Below, piece after piece: positions 1 to 9,064 of a stretch of 64,000 nt of DNA. Made by a program: the position numbers and the translations under genes. A model generated the notes under the pieces. That model was not told the DNA's origin. It did no database searches and worked only from the letters and a program-made list of their open reading frames with translations. The stretch lies in contig JAHHII010000014.1 of the NCBI GenBank assembly GCA_019358855.1, forward strand, positions 1 to 64,000. The letters are read 5' to 3'. How positions within the stretch are numbered: the first letter of the stretch is position 1; each line of letters opens with the position of its first letter. Source of the DNA: Timaviella obliquedivisa GSE-PSE-MK23-08B. GTDB lineage: Bacteria > Cyanobacteriota > Cyanobacteriia > Elainellales > Elainellaceae.

Positions 1-198
1 CCAGTAGTCAGATTGCTGGGATATGCTTTACTCATATTGCTTTCTCGGTGCTGCGTGCTTTCTATTCGCAGCTTACACTGAGAGAGCTTTTTTACCGACT
101 AGCTGACTTTTCAAACATCCTCTTAGACAATTAATCTTGCTCAGGAGGACAACTTCAACTTTGCCATTCCCTAAGTAATGTTTTTAGGCAAGATATTT

Positions 199-525
199 TT
201 AGGCAAGATATTTTTCGACGGTCGCTGCGATCGTGGTTTTGGGCACCGCACCGACCACCATATCTACCTTAATACCCCCCTTGAAAATAAGTAACGCCGG
301 AATGCTGCGAATACCATACTCACTAGCGATCCCAGGGTTCTCATCAGTATTGAGCTTAACGACCTTCAGTTGACCCTCGTATTGCACAGATACCTCATCG
401 ACAGATGGGGCAACCATGCGGCAGGGGCCACACCAAGGTGCCCAAAAATCGACTAAAACAGGAATTTCGCTACTCAGAACTTCTTGCTGAAAGTTTGCGT
501 CTGTGACTTGTGCAACGGATGACAT
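199..525 (-). CDS. trxA: Thioredoxin (TrxA2-type)
   Basis: A 108-residue single-domain thioredoxin, a cytosolic protein disulfide reductase. The redox motif WCGPC has Cys32 and Cys35, and the cis-proline loop RSIPAL is present. Start: ATG with AGAGG about 9 nt upstream. It is transcribed away from an ArsR-family gene that looks like RexT; in Anabaena PCC 7120, RexT represses trxA2, so this is probably the same redox-controlled pair. The stop codon lies in the second copy of a perfect 15-bp tandem duplication (181-210). Function is certain at family level; the assignment to the RexT-regulated isoform rests on the neighbour. Confidence 0.95.
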   Translation of the reverse strand: MSSVAQVTDANFQQEVLSSEIPVLVDFWAPWCGPCRMVAPSVDEVSVQYEGQLKVVKLNTDENPGIASEYGIRSIPALLIFKGGIKVDMVVGAVPKTTIAATVEKYLA

Positions 526-568
526 GGCGAAAACCTCTGTTTACTTTTGATGAGTTCAAAGCTCATTA

Positions 569-585
569 ATTCGAGAATCTCGAAT
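569..585. promoter_or_regulatory. 17-bp palindromic operator between trxA and rexT
   Basis: ATTCGAGA-A-TCTCGAAT is a perfect 8-bp inverted repeat with one central base in the 97-bp divergent intergenic region. Its position and symmetry fit the binding site of a dimeric winged-helix ArsR repressor controlling both genes. Binding is inferred. Confidence 0.7.
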
Positions 586-622
586 AACAGAACCATAGCG
601 TTTCCTGTGGCATAATGCAACC

Positions 623-934
623 ATGCGATTGATTCATTATCCAGACCGAAAAGATATGACGTTGGCGGGCGTGCTTTATGCGCTAGGTGACTCGGTGCGG
701 CTGGAGGTCGTGCGCCGCTTGGCAAGTCAAAACATGCTGCCTTGCTGTGCACTGTCTGACTCGGTGGCAAAGTCTACGCTTTCCCATCACTTCAAAGTGT
801 TGCGAGAGTCAGGCATCATTTATTCCCGCCGAGAAGGAACGCAATATATTAATTCGCTCCGACGAGAAGATTTAGAGGCGCGGTTTCCAGGGTTGTTAGA
901 TGCGGTGCTGCGGGCACTAGAGGAGGAGCCTTAG
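623..934 (+). CDS. rexT: ArsR/SmtB-family redox repressor, RexT-like
   Basis: A 103-residue winged-helix repressor. The recognition helix region runs through SVAKSTLSHHFKVLRESG (about residues 47-64) and the beta-wing is GIIYSRREGTQYI. It has no metal-binding ELCVCDL motif. Instead it has a vicinal Cys41-Cys42 pair before the DNA-binding helix, the feature reported for RexT, which senses H2O2 by forming a vicinal disulfide. It diverges from thioredoxin, as in Anabaena. The ATG at 623 gives the usual N-terminus (MRLIHYPDRKDMTL); an ATG at 656 is possible. The stop overlaps the convergent K+ channel gene by 4 bp. Confidence 0.85.
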   Translation: MRLIHYPDRKDMTLAGVLYALGDSVRLEVVRRLASQNMLPCCALSDSVAKSTLSHHFKVLRESGIIYSRREGTQYINSLRREDLEARFPGLLDAVLRALEEEP

Positions 935-1956
935 CCTGTTTGCTCGAAAGGTTGCTCTAAGAATGAGGGTGTAGATTCTAGCGGAACCGTTTCGTGAAAA
1001 TGGGTGTAGTCGAGGTAGCGATCGCCATTTGAAGACTGATAGAACAGATCAACAAACTGATGATCCCACAAAATTTCGCAGGGGCTAAACATATGTCTAG
1101 CATGGATATTGTAAGCAACCGTCTCGTCAGTACCACTAATAGATACAGCAATTTGAGCGCGTGATTTCTCTAAAGATTCTAACGTTTGCCCATACAGTGG
1201 GCTGTCTTCGTTAATGGGGTGCATAACGTTCCAACTTAAGGTAAAACTGGGTGTCCGGTGGCGAGTCAACTTGAGTTCATGAAACCGTCGCAGAAAGTTT
1301 CCTTCTTGTGTCTTCTCATCCTGCATTAGGTAAACTCGAGTATGTGCCTCAACAATTTGGTTATGGCGTTGATTGGCGGCACGAAAAGTTAAGGTCGGTA
1401 CGCCGTTGTACCGTTCTATAACTGCGACCTTGCTAAACATAATTCGGGCGGTGGGCTTAGCAAAGCGAGCAAAGGCAAGCCCTGTGACAACGGCGATCGC
1501 CAACAAACTTGCAATTGCCTCAGCCGTGACTATGACATGGGCATAGCGCGTACCCGGACTCATTACCCCATATCCAATCGAGCCTAGCGTTTGAACACTG
1601 AAGAAAAAAGCATCCCAAAAGTTTCCCGGTTCGGCTCCCACAATACAATCGCCGCCTGCCAGGAAGAGGAGCGCGAAAATCATATTGATGAAGATGTAAG
1701 CCAACGACACCAGGGCAACGAAACCCAGCCAGGGAATTGTCAACATCAAATGATAAGGATCGCGCCAGTACCTGTACCAAGCGCCCAACCCCACAACATT
1801 CAATTTGCCATCCCGGTTTTCAATGCGGCGGATGGATTGAGACAAACGAGGCAGATTTTTGCGGGTCTCTCTCAGCGAACCCTTACGGGTTTCTTGCACG
1901 CGCGGTTCCCCTACTCTCCTGACTCTAGATTTCATATCCTGGCTCCGGCAGTCCAA
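931..1956 (-). CDS. Inward-rectifier (KirBac-type) potassium channel
   Basis: A 341-residue membrane channel subunit expected to form tetramers in the plasma membrane. TM1 is about residues 72-100, the pore helix and selectivity filter TLGSIGYG end at residue 130, and TM2 is about 140-165. A C-terminal immunoglobulin-like Kir domain (about 170-330) follows with the Kir pattern LTFRAANQRHNQIVEA and a HP(I)-D-SPL segment. The first 60 residues are basic and poorly conserved, so the start (ATG at 1956; an alternative ATG at 1935) is uncertain. The GYG filter implies K+ selectivity. Confidence 0.88.
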   Translation of the reverse strand: MDCRSQDMKSRVRRVGEPRVQETRKGSLRETRKNLPRLSQSIRRIENRDGKLNVVGLGAWYRYWRDPYHLMLTIPWLGFVALVSLAYIFINMIFALLFLAGGDCIVGAEPGNFWDAFFFSVQTLGSIGYGVMSPGTRYAHVIVTAEAIASLLAIAVVTGLAFARFAKPTARIMFSKVAVIERYNGVPTLTFRAANQRHNQIVEAHTRVYLMQDEKTQEGNFLRRFHELKLTRHRTPSFTLSWNVMHPINEDSPLYGQTLESLEKSRAQIAVSISGTDETVAYNIHARHMFSPCEILWDHQFVDLFYQSSNGDRYLDYTHFHETVPLESTPSFLEQPFEQTG

Positions 1957-2040
1957 AGAGTAAATGAGTCTAGAGTATCGTGTTAATGCTCCGATTCGGT
2001 AGGTTGAGCTAAAACTTTGTGACCGCGCCTGAGAATTTTA

Positions 2041-2120
2041 TAGCTGTCGAGTTTACTTGATGGCTGTTGAGTTTACTTGATAGCTGTTGAGTTTACTTGA
2101 TAGCTGTCGAGTTTAATTGA
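2041..2120. repeat. Four tandem copies of a 20-bp unit
   Basis: Unit TAGCTGTCGAGTTTACTTGA, repeated four times with one to three substitutions. The last copy overlaps the final codons and stop of the histidine kinase gene at 2113. Each unit contains a stop codon on the kinase strand. It looks like slippage expansion of the gene end. Confidence 0.9.
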
Positions 2121-4815
2121 TAGAGCATTTAAGCGCGATCGGGATTTGAATAATAAACTCAGCCCCCTTTCCTAGCTCAGAATTGCAAGACAGTTGCCCC
2201 TGATGCTTTTCTGTCACAATTTGATAGCTAACTGATAGCCCTAACCCGGTGCCTTTGCCCACCTCTTTAGTTGTAAAAAACGGATCAAAAAGTCGGTGTC
2301 TGGTGTCTTCAGTCATGCCAATCCCATTGTCGATAATGCGAATGATTACCTCATTTTCTAAAAGCTCTGTCTTAATTAAAATTTTTAGTGCATCCTGAGA
2401 TTTTAACTGAATAGCTAAACCTGTTGACAAATCTTGTATTTCGGAGGTGATAACGCAAGTTTTTAAGGCATCTATGGCGTTCATTAGCACGTTCATAAAC
2501 ACCTGATTAAGCTGCCCTGCATGACATTCTACCAGGGGTAGATCCCCATACTCTTTAGTGATTTTAATAGCAGGGTAAGTTGTAGATTCTTTGAGTTGAC
2601 TTTGCAACATGAGCAACGTACTTTCAATACCCTCATGAATGTCTACGGATTTTACTTCGGATTCATCTAACCGAGAAAAATTACGTAAAGACAAAACAAT
2701 TTTGCGAATTCGTTCTGTTCCAACTTTCATCGACGCTAGGATTTGGCTAAAGTCTTGGCTGATAAAAGCTAAATCAATCGTATCTTGCTCTCTCCGAATC
2801 TCAGCATTGGGTTGGGGATAGTGCTGTTGATAGAGTTGCAGTAATTTGAACAAGTCAGCTTGGTATTGATTGAGGTAGGTTAAGTTGGCGTAAATAAAGC
2901 TAACAGGGTTATTGATTTCATGGGCTATGCCTGCCACAAGCTGCCCCAAGCTCGACATTTTTTCACTTTGTACAAGTTTAGCCTGAGCTTGTTGAAGTGC
3001 CTCAAGGGTTTGTTGTAGCTCTTCGGCTTTGTCACGATATTGGGCTTCGGTGGTTTGGATTGCATGAAAGAGATAAGCGTTCTCTAGGGCGATCGCAATT
3101 TGTCCGGCGAGGGAATTAAGGGTTTCTTGATCACTTTCGTTAAAGCGATAGGTGGTACTGTCCTGAATATCTAATACGCCCAAAAGCGCACCATGACTAA
3201 TGATAGGAACGGCGACTTCGGAACGGGCAAGGCTTGATTGGGGTATCGAGGTAGGGCAATGGGCGAGGTCATGACAAACTTGAGGCTGAAACTGGCGGGC
3301 AGCGATCGCCACCAAACTATCTTCGCTCAATGCAATAGGATGATCAACAGTGTCATCTACATCAGTTTCATCTACATCGTCAAATTTGCCTGCGCTGGCT
3401 CGGCGCTGCAACTGAGCCGTGACCTCATCCCATAAATAAATTTGCACATAGTTCACGGCAAAGCCTTCTTGTACTAACTTTGTAGCCTCTTGCAAAAGGC
3501 GATCGCTATCCAAAATCGACTTAGAAAGTTCGCTGACTGCAAAAGTGATATATCGGCTTCCTTCCAGTTCAACAGTGCGGTCTTCTAGTCTTTTTAAGAG
3601 TTTTCCGACCTGTTCCGCCATCATATTAAAGTTGGCACTTAATATCCCAATTTCATCTTTCGACTTAATTTTGACCCGTGCCGCCAGATTACCCTTGGTA
3701 AATTGACTCACTCCCTCAGCGAGATGACCTAAGGGGTTGGACAACCAGCGGGCAACAATGAGCGCTGCGATCGACACAATGAGAGCAATGCTCAGGGCAA
3801 GGGCGATCGTGGCTTGCACAGGGGCCTGGATGGGAGATAAAAACACCTCTTCGGGCTGAGAAAAAGCCACAAACCAGGGCTGGGTTTTAAGCCGAACAAT
3901 AGCAACTCGCTTGTAGCGATCGGGTGAACTAGGAATGTGAGTGGTGACGTAAGTAGGGGGACAGTTTTGGCTGAGTGGGCAGATCTGATTCAGAGCGTGC
4001 TCGAAGTCGGGTTGATGGGTAGTAAGTTGGTGGGCGGGAAAGTCGGGAAGACGCTCTTGTTTTTGCAGAAGTCTGATTCGTTCGGGTGCCAGTGGAATCA
4101 AAGACTTGAATTGCTGACTAATGGGGCTACCATCCACGATATGAATGTGATACTCATCTAAAACCACCACAAAAGATTGAGAACCCGCCAGGTCTTGGCT
4201 TTGGCGAACAATCTGTTGCAGAGCGAGCGCATTATAACGAACAGCCAAGACTCCCAAAATGGCTCCAGATGCATCTCGCACAGGGCTACTAAAATAAATG
4301 CTGGCGGTTCCATCTTGGCGAGACTGAATCCGAACGGCTGAGGCATAAGCAGACTTTAAGGCTAGCGGTTGCCAAAAAAAGTCATCATTTACCCTATTTC
4401 GCTGGATATCATGCTCATAAGTATCAAAAACTGTAATTCCCTGTAGATTCAATAGCGAATAAGACAAAATGTTGGACGGATCTCGCTGAGCTAAGCTCCA
4501 AAAGATAGCGGCAGCTTCCGTAGCTTCTGGACTTTCTGCTTGTTGCTCCGGCGATAATTGAAGATATCTGATCACCCCTGGAAGTTGAGCTTCAACTCGA
4601 ACGGTCGCTAGGTTAGTTTGAATAAAACTATCAAGCCGCAGGGCAGTTTGACTGGCGGCTGCAAACAGCGCTTGGTTGGCATTTTGAGTCATGACAGCAG
4701 TTGTACTCTGCCGATTTACTCCTGTGAGTAGAAGGATTGGCAGCAGAGAAACTACTAAAAAAGATAGGATTAATTTCGATCGCAGCGAATCAAACTTGAC
4801 TGATCGAAATTTCAT
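2113..4815 (-). CDS. Sensor histidine kinase (Cache-HAMP-GAF-HisKA-HATPase)
   Basis: A 900-residue membrane histidine kinase. TM1 is about residues 14-33, an extracytoplasmic double-Cache-like sensor about 40-330, TM2 about 335-357, HAMP about 358-410, then a short coiled coil, a GAF domain about 430-580 and a second coiled coil 585-620. The HisKA domain has the phospho-acceptor His632 in GIAHEINNP. The HATPase domain has DNGIGM and GTGLGLS. It is a complete hybrid-free kinase; its response regulator is not adjacent, so the pathway is unknown. The Cache domain suggests a small extracellular ligand and the GAF a second cytosolic input. Confidence 0.93.
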   Translation of the reverse strand: MKFRSVKFDSLRSKLILSFLVVSLLPILLLTGVNRQSTTAVMTQNANQALFAAASQTALRLDSFIQTNLATVRVEAQLPGVIRYLQLSPEQQAESPEATEAAAIFWSLAQRDPSNILSYSLLNLQGITVFDTYEHDIQRNRVNDDFFWQPLALKSAYASAVRIQSRQDGTASIYFSSPVRDASGAILGVLAVRYNALALQQIVRQSQDLAGSQSFVVVLDEYHIHIVDGSPISQQFKSLIPLAPERIRLLQKQERLPDFPAHQLTTHQPDFEHALNQICPLSQNCPPTYVTTHIPSSPDRYKRVAIVRLKTQPWFVAFSQPEEVFLSPIQAPVQATIALALSIALIVSIAALIVARWLSNPLGHLAEGVSQFTKGNLAARVKIKSKDEIGILSANFNMMAEQVGKLLKRLEDRTVELEGSRYITFAVSELSKSILDSDRLLQEATKLVQEGFAVNYVQIYLWDEVTAQLQRRASAGKFDDVDETDVDDTVDHPIALSEDSLVAIAARQFQPQVCHDLAHCPTSIPQSSLARSEVAVPIISHGALLGVLDIQDSTTYRFNESDQETLNSLAGQIAIALENAYLFHAIQTTEAQYRDKAEELQQTLEALQQAQAKLVQSEKMSSLGQLVAGIAHEINNPVSFIYANLTYLNQYQADLFKLLQLYQQHYPQPNAEIRREQDTIDLAFISQDFSQILASMKVGTERIRKIVLSLRNFSRLDESEVKSVDIHEGIESTLLMLQSQLKESTTYPAIKITKEYGDLPLVECHAGQLNQVFMNVLMNAIDALKTCVITSEIQDLSTGLAIQLKSQDALKILIKTELLENEVIIRIIDNGIGMTEDTRHRLFDPFFTTKEVGKGTGLGLSVSYQIVTEKHQGQLSCNSELGKGAEFIIQIPIALKCSIN

Positions 4816-4907
4816 CAGGAGAAGGGCTATAAAAGAACTTTAGTCATCAGAAAGCGACCTGGGTCACGCTCAGAATGCCCAACCAGATTATTTTTTAATC
4901 AAGCGAA

Positions 4908-4980
4908 TGGAGAGTACCGGGCTCGAACCGGTGGCCTTTGCGGTGCGATCGCAACGCGCTACCAACTGCGCTAACCCCCC
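4908..4980 (-). tRNA. tRNA-Ala (anticodon CGC)
   Basis: Read on the minus strand, 73 nt fold into a full cloverleaf: 7-bp acceptor with G3-U70 (the alanine identity pair), 4-bp D stem, 5-bp anticodon stem TTGCG/CGCAA, loop ATCGCAC with anticodon CGC, and a 5-bp T stem with loop TTCGAGC. The discriminator is A73 and CCA is not encoded. It decodes GCG. The HIP1 octamer GCGATCGC spans positions 29-36, covering part of the stem and the whole anticodon. Confidence 0.95.
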
Positions 4981-4998
4981 AGCGGCTATCATTTTAGC

Positions 4999-5718
4999 TT
5001 AGTCTTTAACCTCTGGTTTTTCTCTGCCCAAAAATACTTGCAGTACGCGGTCAAGCTCTAACTCTGAAAGATAATCGACAGCCCAATTTGATTGTCGCTG
5101 CATCATATGATAAGGGTAAGAATTTGCTACTCCTACTACTTTCATCCCAGCGCGTTTGCCTGCCTCAATGCCAGCAAAGGTATCTTCAATCACCAGGCAT
5201 TCTTCGGGTCGCAGCGCCAGCCCAGGATTCTGTTGATTAAGGCGATCGACGGCTAGTAAATAGCCTGCGGGGTCGGGCTTGCTGGTTGTGATATCATCTC
5301 CTGCGACTATCACACTAAAATATTGAGCCAAGTCTAGGCTAGTTAATACCCATTCAATTTCGGCACGGACTGCCCCACTAACCACTGCCATTGCCAGGTT
5401 TGCGACTCGAATCTTAAAAATTAGATCGGTTAGACCTGCATAAGTAGGAACTGTTTCGAGGGATTCAATCTGCTGTTGATAATAGCGGGACTTCCGTGAT
5501 ACCAGTCCGGTTAAATAGTCATCGCTGACTACTCGTCCTCGCCGCAAAAGCAGATCGTGCAAACAGGCGCGATCGCTCCGCCCCAGGCATACCTCTCGAA
5601 ACTCATCCGGATTCGCCTTGAGATTTTCTTCAACCAAAATTTGTGCCAGCAGCTTCTCATGCAACGGCTCATCGTTAATAATTACGCCATTGAAATCGAA
5701 CAATACTGCTTTGAGCAT
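4999..5718 (-). CDS. HAD-superfamily phosphatase, beta-phosphoglucomutase-like
   Basis: About 239 residues from the ATG at 5718; an upstream TTG would add eight residues. Motif I is LFDFNGVI: the nucleophile Asp is present but the second Asp of the usual DxD is Asn. Motif II is VVSGA, and motif III/IV is SKPDPAGY with VIEDTFAGIEAGKRAGM. The cap is helical as in subfamily IA. The D-to-N change removes the usual general acid and argues against a true beta-phosphoglucomutase. Substrate unknown. It follows the tRNA in the opposite reading context and has no clear operon partner. Confidence 0.85.
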   Translation of the reverse strand: MLKAVLFDFNGVIINDEPLHEKLLAQILVEENLKANPDEFREVCLGRSDRACLHDLLLRRGRVVSDDYLTGLVSRKSRYYQQQIESLETVPTYAGLTDLIFKIRVANLAMAVVSGAVRAEIEWVLTSLDLAQYFSVIVAGDDITTSKPDPAGYLLAVDRLNQQNPGLALRPEECLVIEDTFAGIEAGKRAGMKVVGVANSYPYHMMQRQSNWAVDYLSELELDRVLQVFLGREKPEVKD

Positions 5719-5829
5719 AGGACGGCAAAAAAAGAGAGACAAGTTCGATCGATGATTTCACCTGAGATGAAAGAATTATAACTTTCTGTCAATTCATTAA
5801 AATTAGTAAAGCTGTAAGATATTCAGCAC

Positions 5830-5865
5830 AAAGATCACTGTTTAACTAAAGATCACTGTTCAACT
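5830..5865. repeat. 18-bp tandem duplication upstream of a methyltransferase
   Basis: Two head-to-tail copies of AAAGATCACTGTTTAACT with one mismatch, ending 22 bp before the ATG of the methyltransferase. They could be duplicated regulator sites or simple slippage. Confidence 0.8.
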
Positions 5866-5887
5866 TAGATGCATTGGGCGATCGCTT

Positions 5888-6757
5888 ATGACACCTCGGA
5901 AAGACACCATATTTGAGCAGTTCTTGGCTCCCTTCTTCAAGACTTTTTTACTTGACTCAGAAGAAATAAAAAAATACTACGAGAGTCGAGATTGGGAAAA
6001 AGAGAGCGATCGCTTTCGTCAACCCAATTTTGAGTACCCCAAATACTATGCCCAAAATTTCCATGGCATTGAAGATGGCTACTTAAATCTAGGAGCCGCC
6101 TTTTCCTATGATCCGATCACCCAACACGTTCTACCCCCTAACGAATTATGGGTGCGTCAAGAGTTAATAGAACGCATTCGTTGCCAGCCACGACGCATTT
6201 TAGATTTAGGCTGTGGAACGGGTTCAACGACACGCTTGCTCAAACAAAAATTTCCTAATGCAGAGGTCATTGGGGTCGATCTGTCGCCTTATATGCTAGC
6301 TGTGGCAGATGATAAAGCTCGTCAGGCAGGCTTGGCGATTCAGTTCCAGCAAGGTAAAGCCGAGCAACTGACGTTTGCTGACAGCAGCTTTGATCTAGTC
6401 ACCGCTTCACTATTGTTCCATGAAATACCGCCCGCCATTTCCTGCAAAGTCTTAGACGAAGGCTTCCGGCTGCTGAAGGCGGGTGGAGAGGTGTTGATTT
6501 TAGATGGCAACCAAGCTACTCTCCGCCAAACCGAATGGCTTACCCAAATTTTTGAGGAGCCCTACATGCGCGCCTATGCTCAGGGCAGCGTAGATGCTTG
6601 GATGGGGATGGCAGGGTTTGGCGATGTGCGAACAGAAAACGTGTGGGGTGTGCATCAGGTTAGCCGGGGCGTGAAGCCTTTGGCTAATTCATCTCCTGAG
6701 CCAACAGTGGGTTTTGAATCTGTCTGGACTGCCGACCCGATTCCACAAGCTGCTTAG
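5888..6757 (+). CDS. Class I SAM-dependent methyltransferase
   Basis: A 289-residue protein. The Rossmann methyltransferase core begins with motif I LDLGCGTGSTT (residues 105-115), followed by the acidic strand end VIGVDLSPYML and motif LVTASLLFHEIPP. The first about 95 residues form an extra N-terminal region (aromatic-rich, QPNFEYPKYYAQNFHG) typical of a cyanobacterial group of UbiE-like enzymes. The substrate cannot be read from sequence. The start ATG follows a HIP1 site and lacks a strong Shine-Dalgarno. Confidence 0.85.
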   Translation: MTPRKDTIFEQFLAPFFKTFLLDSEEIKKYYESRDWEKESDRFRQPNFEYPKYYAQNFHGIEDGYLNLGAAFSYDPITQHVLPPNELWVRQELIERIRCQPRRILDLGCGTGSTTRLLKQKFPNAEVIGVDLSPYMLAVADDKARQAGLAIQFQQGKAEQLTFADSSFDLVTASLLFHEIPPAISCKVLDEGFRLLKAGGEVLILDGNQATLRQTEWLTQIFEEPYMRAYAQGSVDAWMGMAGFGDVRTENVWGVHQVSRGVKPLANSSPEPTVGFESVWTADPIPQAA

Positions 6758-6775
6758 CTGTGCGCCAAGGCAAAC

Positions 6776-7870
6776 CTAAGTCGCTAGTTTACGGTTTCCC
6801 TTGGCGATTACTTTGCTGTTCCATCTGCGAATGGCGATCGCTGTCCGCACAGTTGGGGGCAAGTACCCGCCGCCTAACAACGCTTCATCTGAAGTCTCTT
6901 CAAAGGCAGGACGCAAGTTCATGCAAAGCTGAAGATCGTTGAGATGCGGCTCCAGTTCTAGCGCCCGCTGAATTTCGGCAGCCGATTGAAAGCGATCGCG
7001 CAAGGAAACCTTCAGCATTCGGTCTAGTACCTTGCCAAAGTGGTCACTGACGGTTGCCATGTTCTGCCAACATACGTCGCCCGTGGCAAAGTCGTAGGAA
7101 AATTCCATGGGCGGCTTGCCTGTGAGCAGGTACAGGCAGGTTACTCCCAATGCAAAAATATCGCTGGCATAGGTTGGACGCAGTGCCAACTGCTCGGCAG
7201 GCGCAAAGCCTAACGTGCCCACGAACTGAGTAGTTGAGGTACGCTCGGTTACCCTGTTGGAGTCAACAAAATGTTCTTTGACTGCCCCAAAATCAATCAG
7301 CACTAGTCGACCATCGTCTTGCGATCGCAAGATATTAGGAGGTTTGATGTCTCGATGAATGACTCCATGCTGGTGAATGTAGGTTAAAACAGGCAATATT
7401 TCTAGTAAAAAGCGCTTTACTTCTGTCTCGGAAAGTGTTCCTTCCCGTTTCACCTCTTTTGCCAGAGTCCACCCCTTGACATACTCTTGCACCAGATAAA
7501 ATTCATCATCTTCCTCAAAATAATCTAACAAGCGAGGAACTTGGGCATGGCTACCCAGTTGCCCTAAAATGGTTGCTTCTCGCTCAAAGCGTTGCTCAGC
7601 GCGCCGTAAGGTCAGGGGGTTACTCACCTTTGGGCAAAGCTGTTTAATGACGCAGAGAGGCGAACCTGGGAGGTTAGCATCTTGAGCTAAAAAAGTAACG
7701 CCAAAGCCGCCGCGACCTAAGACTCGATGAATGCTGTAGCGATCGTGAAACAGTTCACCAGACCCGCACATCTGACCCAGTTGAGTTCGATGTTGAGGCG
7801 AAAAACGCAGACTATCCAGCCTTGCAACTGATGGATTCATGGGGCTTCCAAAATTCAGGGGAGTAGACAC
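6776..7870 (-). CDS. Serine/threonine protein kinase
   Basis: 364 residues, a soluble Hanks-type kinase with no transmembrane segment. Glycine loop GRGGFG (52-57), invariant Lys76, catalytic loop HRDIKPPN with Asp174, DFG Asp193, and an APE-like segment GFAPAEQ. The roughly 40-residue N-terminal leader contains a Cys at 35 (MCGSG). The C-terminal 60 residues after the kinase domain have no recognised domain. It belongs to the cyanobacterial Spk family; targets are unknown. It converges on the methyltransferase gene. Confidence 0.92.
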   Translation of the reverse strand: MSTPLNFGSPMNPSVARLDSLRFSPQHRTQLGQMCGSGELFHDRYSIHRVLGRGGFGVTFLAQDANLPGSPLCVIKQLCPKVSNPLTLRRAEQRFEREATILGQLGSHAQVPRLLDYFEEDDEFYLVQEYVKGWTLAKEVKREGTLSETEVKRFLLEILPVLTYIHQHGVIHRDIKPPNILRSQDDGRLVLIDFGAVKEHFVDSNRVTERTSTTQFVGTLGFAPAEQLALRPTYASDIFALGVTCLYLLTGKPPMEFSYDFATGDVCWQNMATVSDHFGKVLDRMLKVSLRDRFQSAAEIQRALELEPHLNDLQLCMNLRPAFEETSDEALLGGGYLPPTVRTAIAIRRWNSKVIAKGNRKLAT

Positions 7871-8139
7871 AATCTTGGATGGCTTGAAAAACGAAGATGC
7901 AATTTATGCCGAGCAGTTTGACTTGACTCGGATCAGCTTCTAAGAAAGATCTTATTTGCCTTCTAGTTCAATTAAAGGGCTAGATTTAACCATAAAACTA
8001 TTGTCAAATTGTCTCGTTAGAACCCTCTAATTAGCATCAGTAGTTTTTGCAAGCCTATAAAGACACCGTAAAGTAAGATCTATCAAAATATTTCCTAGCA
8101 CCCGATGCACAAAGCCTGTAAGCAATTTTGGAACACACC

Positions 8140-8161
8140 CATGAGTTAGCCAAAACTCATG
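8140..8161 (-). terminator. Weak hairpin after maf
   Basis: CATGAGTT and AACTCATG pair perfectly around a 6-nt loop just beyond the maf stop codon. There is no long T tract, so termination is uncertain. The rest of 7871-8167 shows nothing I can identify. Confidence 0.3.
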
Positions 8162-8167
8162 AAGATT

Positions 8168-8767
8168 TTATTCTTGCACAAATTGCCAAAAATCTGCGAC
8201 ATCGTAACCTAAATCGGTCAGCATTTTTCTTAAAAGCGGCAGGCTCAAGCCGATAACATTACTATGACAGCCTTCTAGCTTTTCAATAAACAAGCCGCCC
8301 CGTCCTTCCAAGGCAAAGCACCCTGCACATTGTAGGGGTTCACCCGAAGCCACATAGGCAGCAATTTGGCGATCGCTCACGTCTGCAAAAAAGACTCGTG
8401 TCACTTGCGATTGCACTAGGATTTGATTCTGCGTTTGATCGATCAGGACGTGCCCTGTGTAAAGTTCACCGACCTGACCCCGCATCTGTTGCCAGCGGGC
8501 GATCGCATCTGCTGCATCAAGGGGTTTACCATAAATTTTGCCACCCATCGCCAAAACCGAATCGCAGCCCAAAATCAACGAATCAGAAAACCGACTGAGC
8601 ACAGCCTCAGCCTTACCCCTCGCCAAAGTTGTGACTAACTCAGAAGGTTCGCTGATCTGCACCCGCGACTCATCAAAATCGCTGGGACACACAAAGGCGG
8701 CAATCCCGGCTTCGTTCAGCAATCGTCGTCGGGCAGGAGAAGCAGAAGCCAAAATAAAAGGAATCAT
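8168..8767 (-). CDS. maf: Maf-like nucleoside triphosphate pyrophosphatase
   Basis: About 199 residues from the ATG at 8767. The N-terminal signature [13 protein letters not shown] and the central GCDSVL-x-GKP and [11 protein letters not shown] segments are those of Maf/YhdE enzymes, which hydrolyse non-canonical or modified NTPs. Length is normal for the family. An in-frame TTG three codons upstream is less likely. It is a single gene, with a decayed MITE end in the upstream spacer. Confidence 0.92.
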   Translation of the reverse strand: MIPFILASASPARRRLLNEAGIAAFVCPSDFDESRVQISEPSELVTTLARGKAEAVLSRFSDSLILGCDSVLAMGGKIYGKPLDAADAIARWQQMRGQVGELYTGHVLIDQTQNQILVQSQVTRVFFADVSDRQIAAYVASGEPLQCAGCFALEGRGGLFIEKLEGCHSNVIGLSLPLLRKMLTDLGYDVADFWQFVQE

Positions 8768-8846
8768 TGCTTGCAAAATATTACTTGTAGATAAAATAGT
8801 TACTTATAGGTAGGATAGAGCGCCGATCGAAAATAAGAGCTTTTGG

Positions 8847-8893
8847 GCATTGCTGAATGAAAGACGAATCCTCAAAGCCCTTTCCTTCCTATG
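8847..8893. mobile_element. Decayed left part of a MITE (family B)
   Basis: Starts with GGCATTGCTGAAT and continues GAATCCTCAAAG.CCCTTTCCTTCC, closely following the left half of the complete element at 18229-18387. No matching right end was found nearby. The spacer 8768-9064 otherwise shows nothing. Confidence 0.55.
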
Positions 8894-9064
8894 ATGAGTC
8901 GGAAAAAGATGCAGCGTGAGAATTCTCGCGTCTCTTACTACAGATTGTTGGGTGCAAAATGAAGGTTTTGTCTCGTCGCTTTTCTAGAAACAAAACCCTC
9001 AGCCTTTACTAGCACAATTCAAAAATTAGCCTGCAACAATTGGGCTTACTCGGTTTCACCAAGA

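Noticed and set aside
1-198. Left edge of the window
   Set aside because: No open frame or RNA signature that I can support; the sequence may be the 3' flank of a gene outside the window.
2041-2120. Possible CRISPR array
   Set aside because: Direct 20-bp units abut with no spacers; this is a simple tandem repeat. No cas genes or other arrays were seen in the window.
4886-4900. GATTA/TAATC hairpin after the tRNA as a terminator
   Set aside because: Only a 5-bp AT-rich stem; not convincing.
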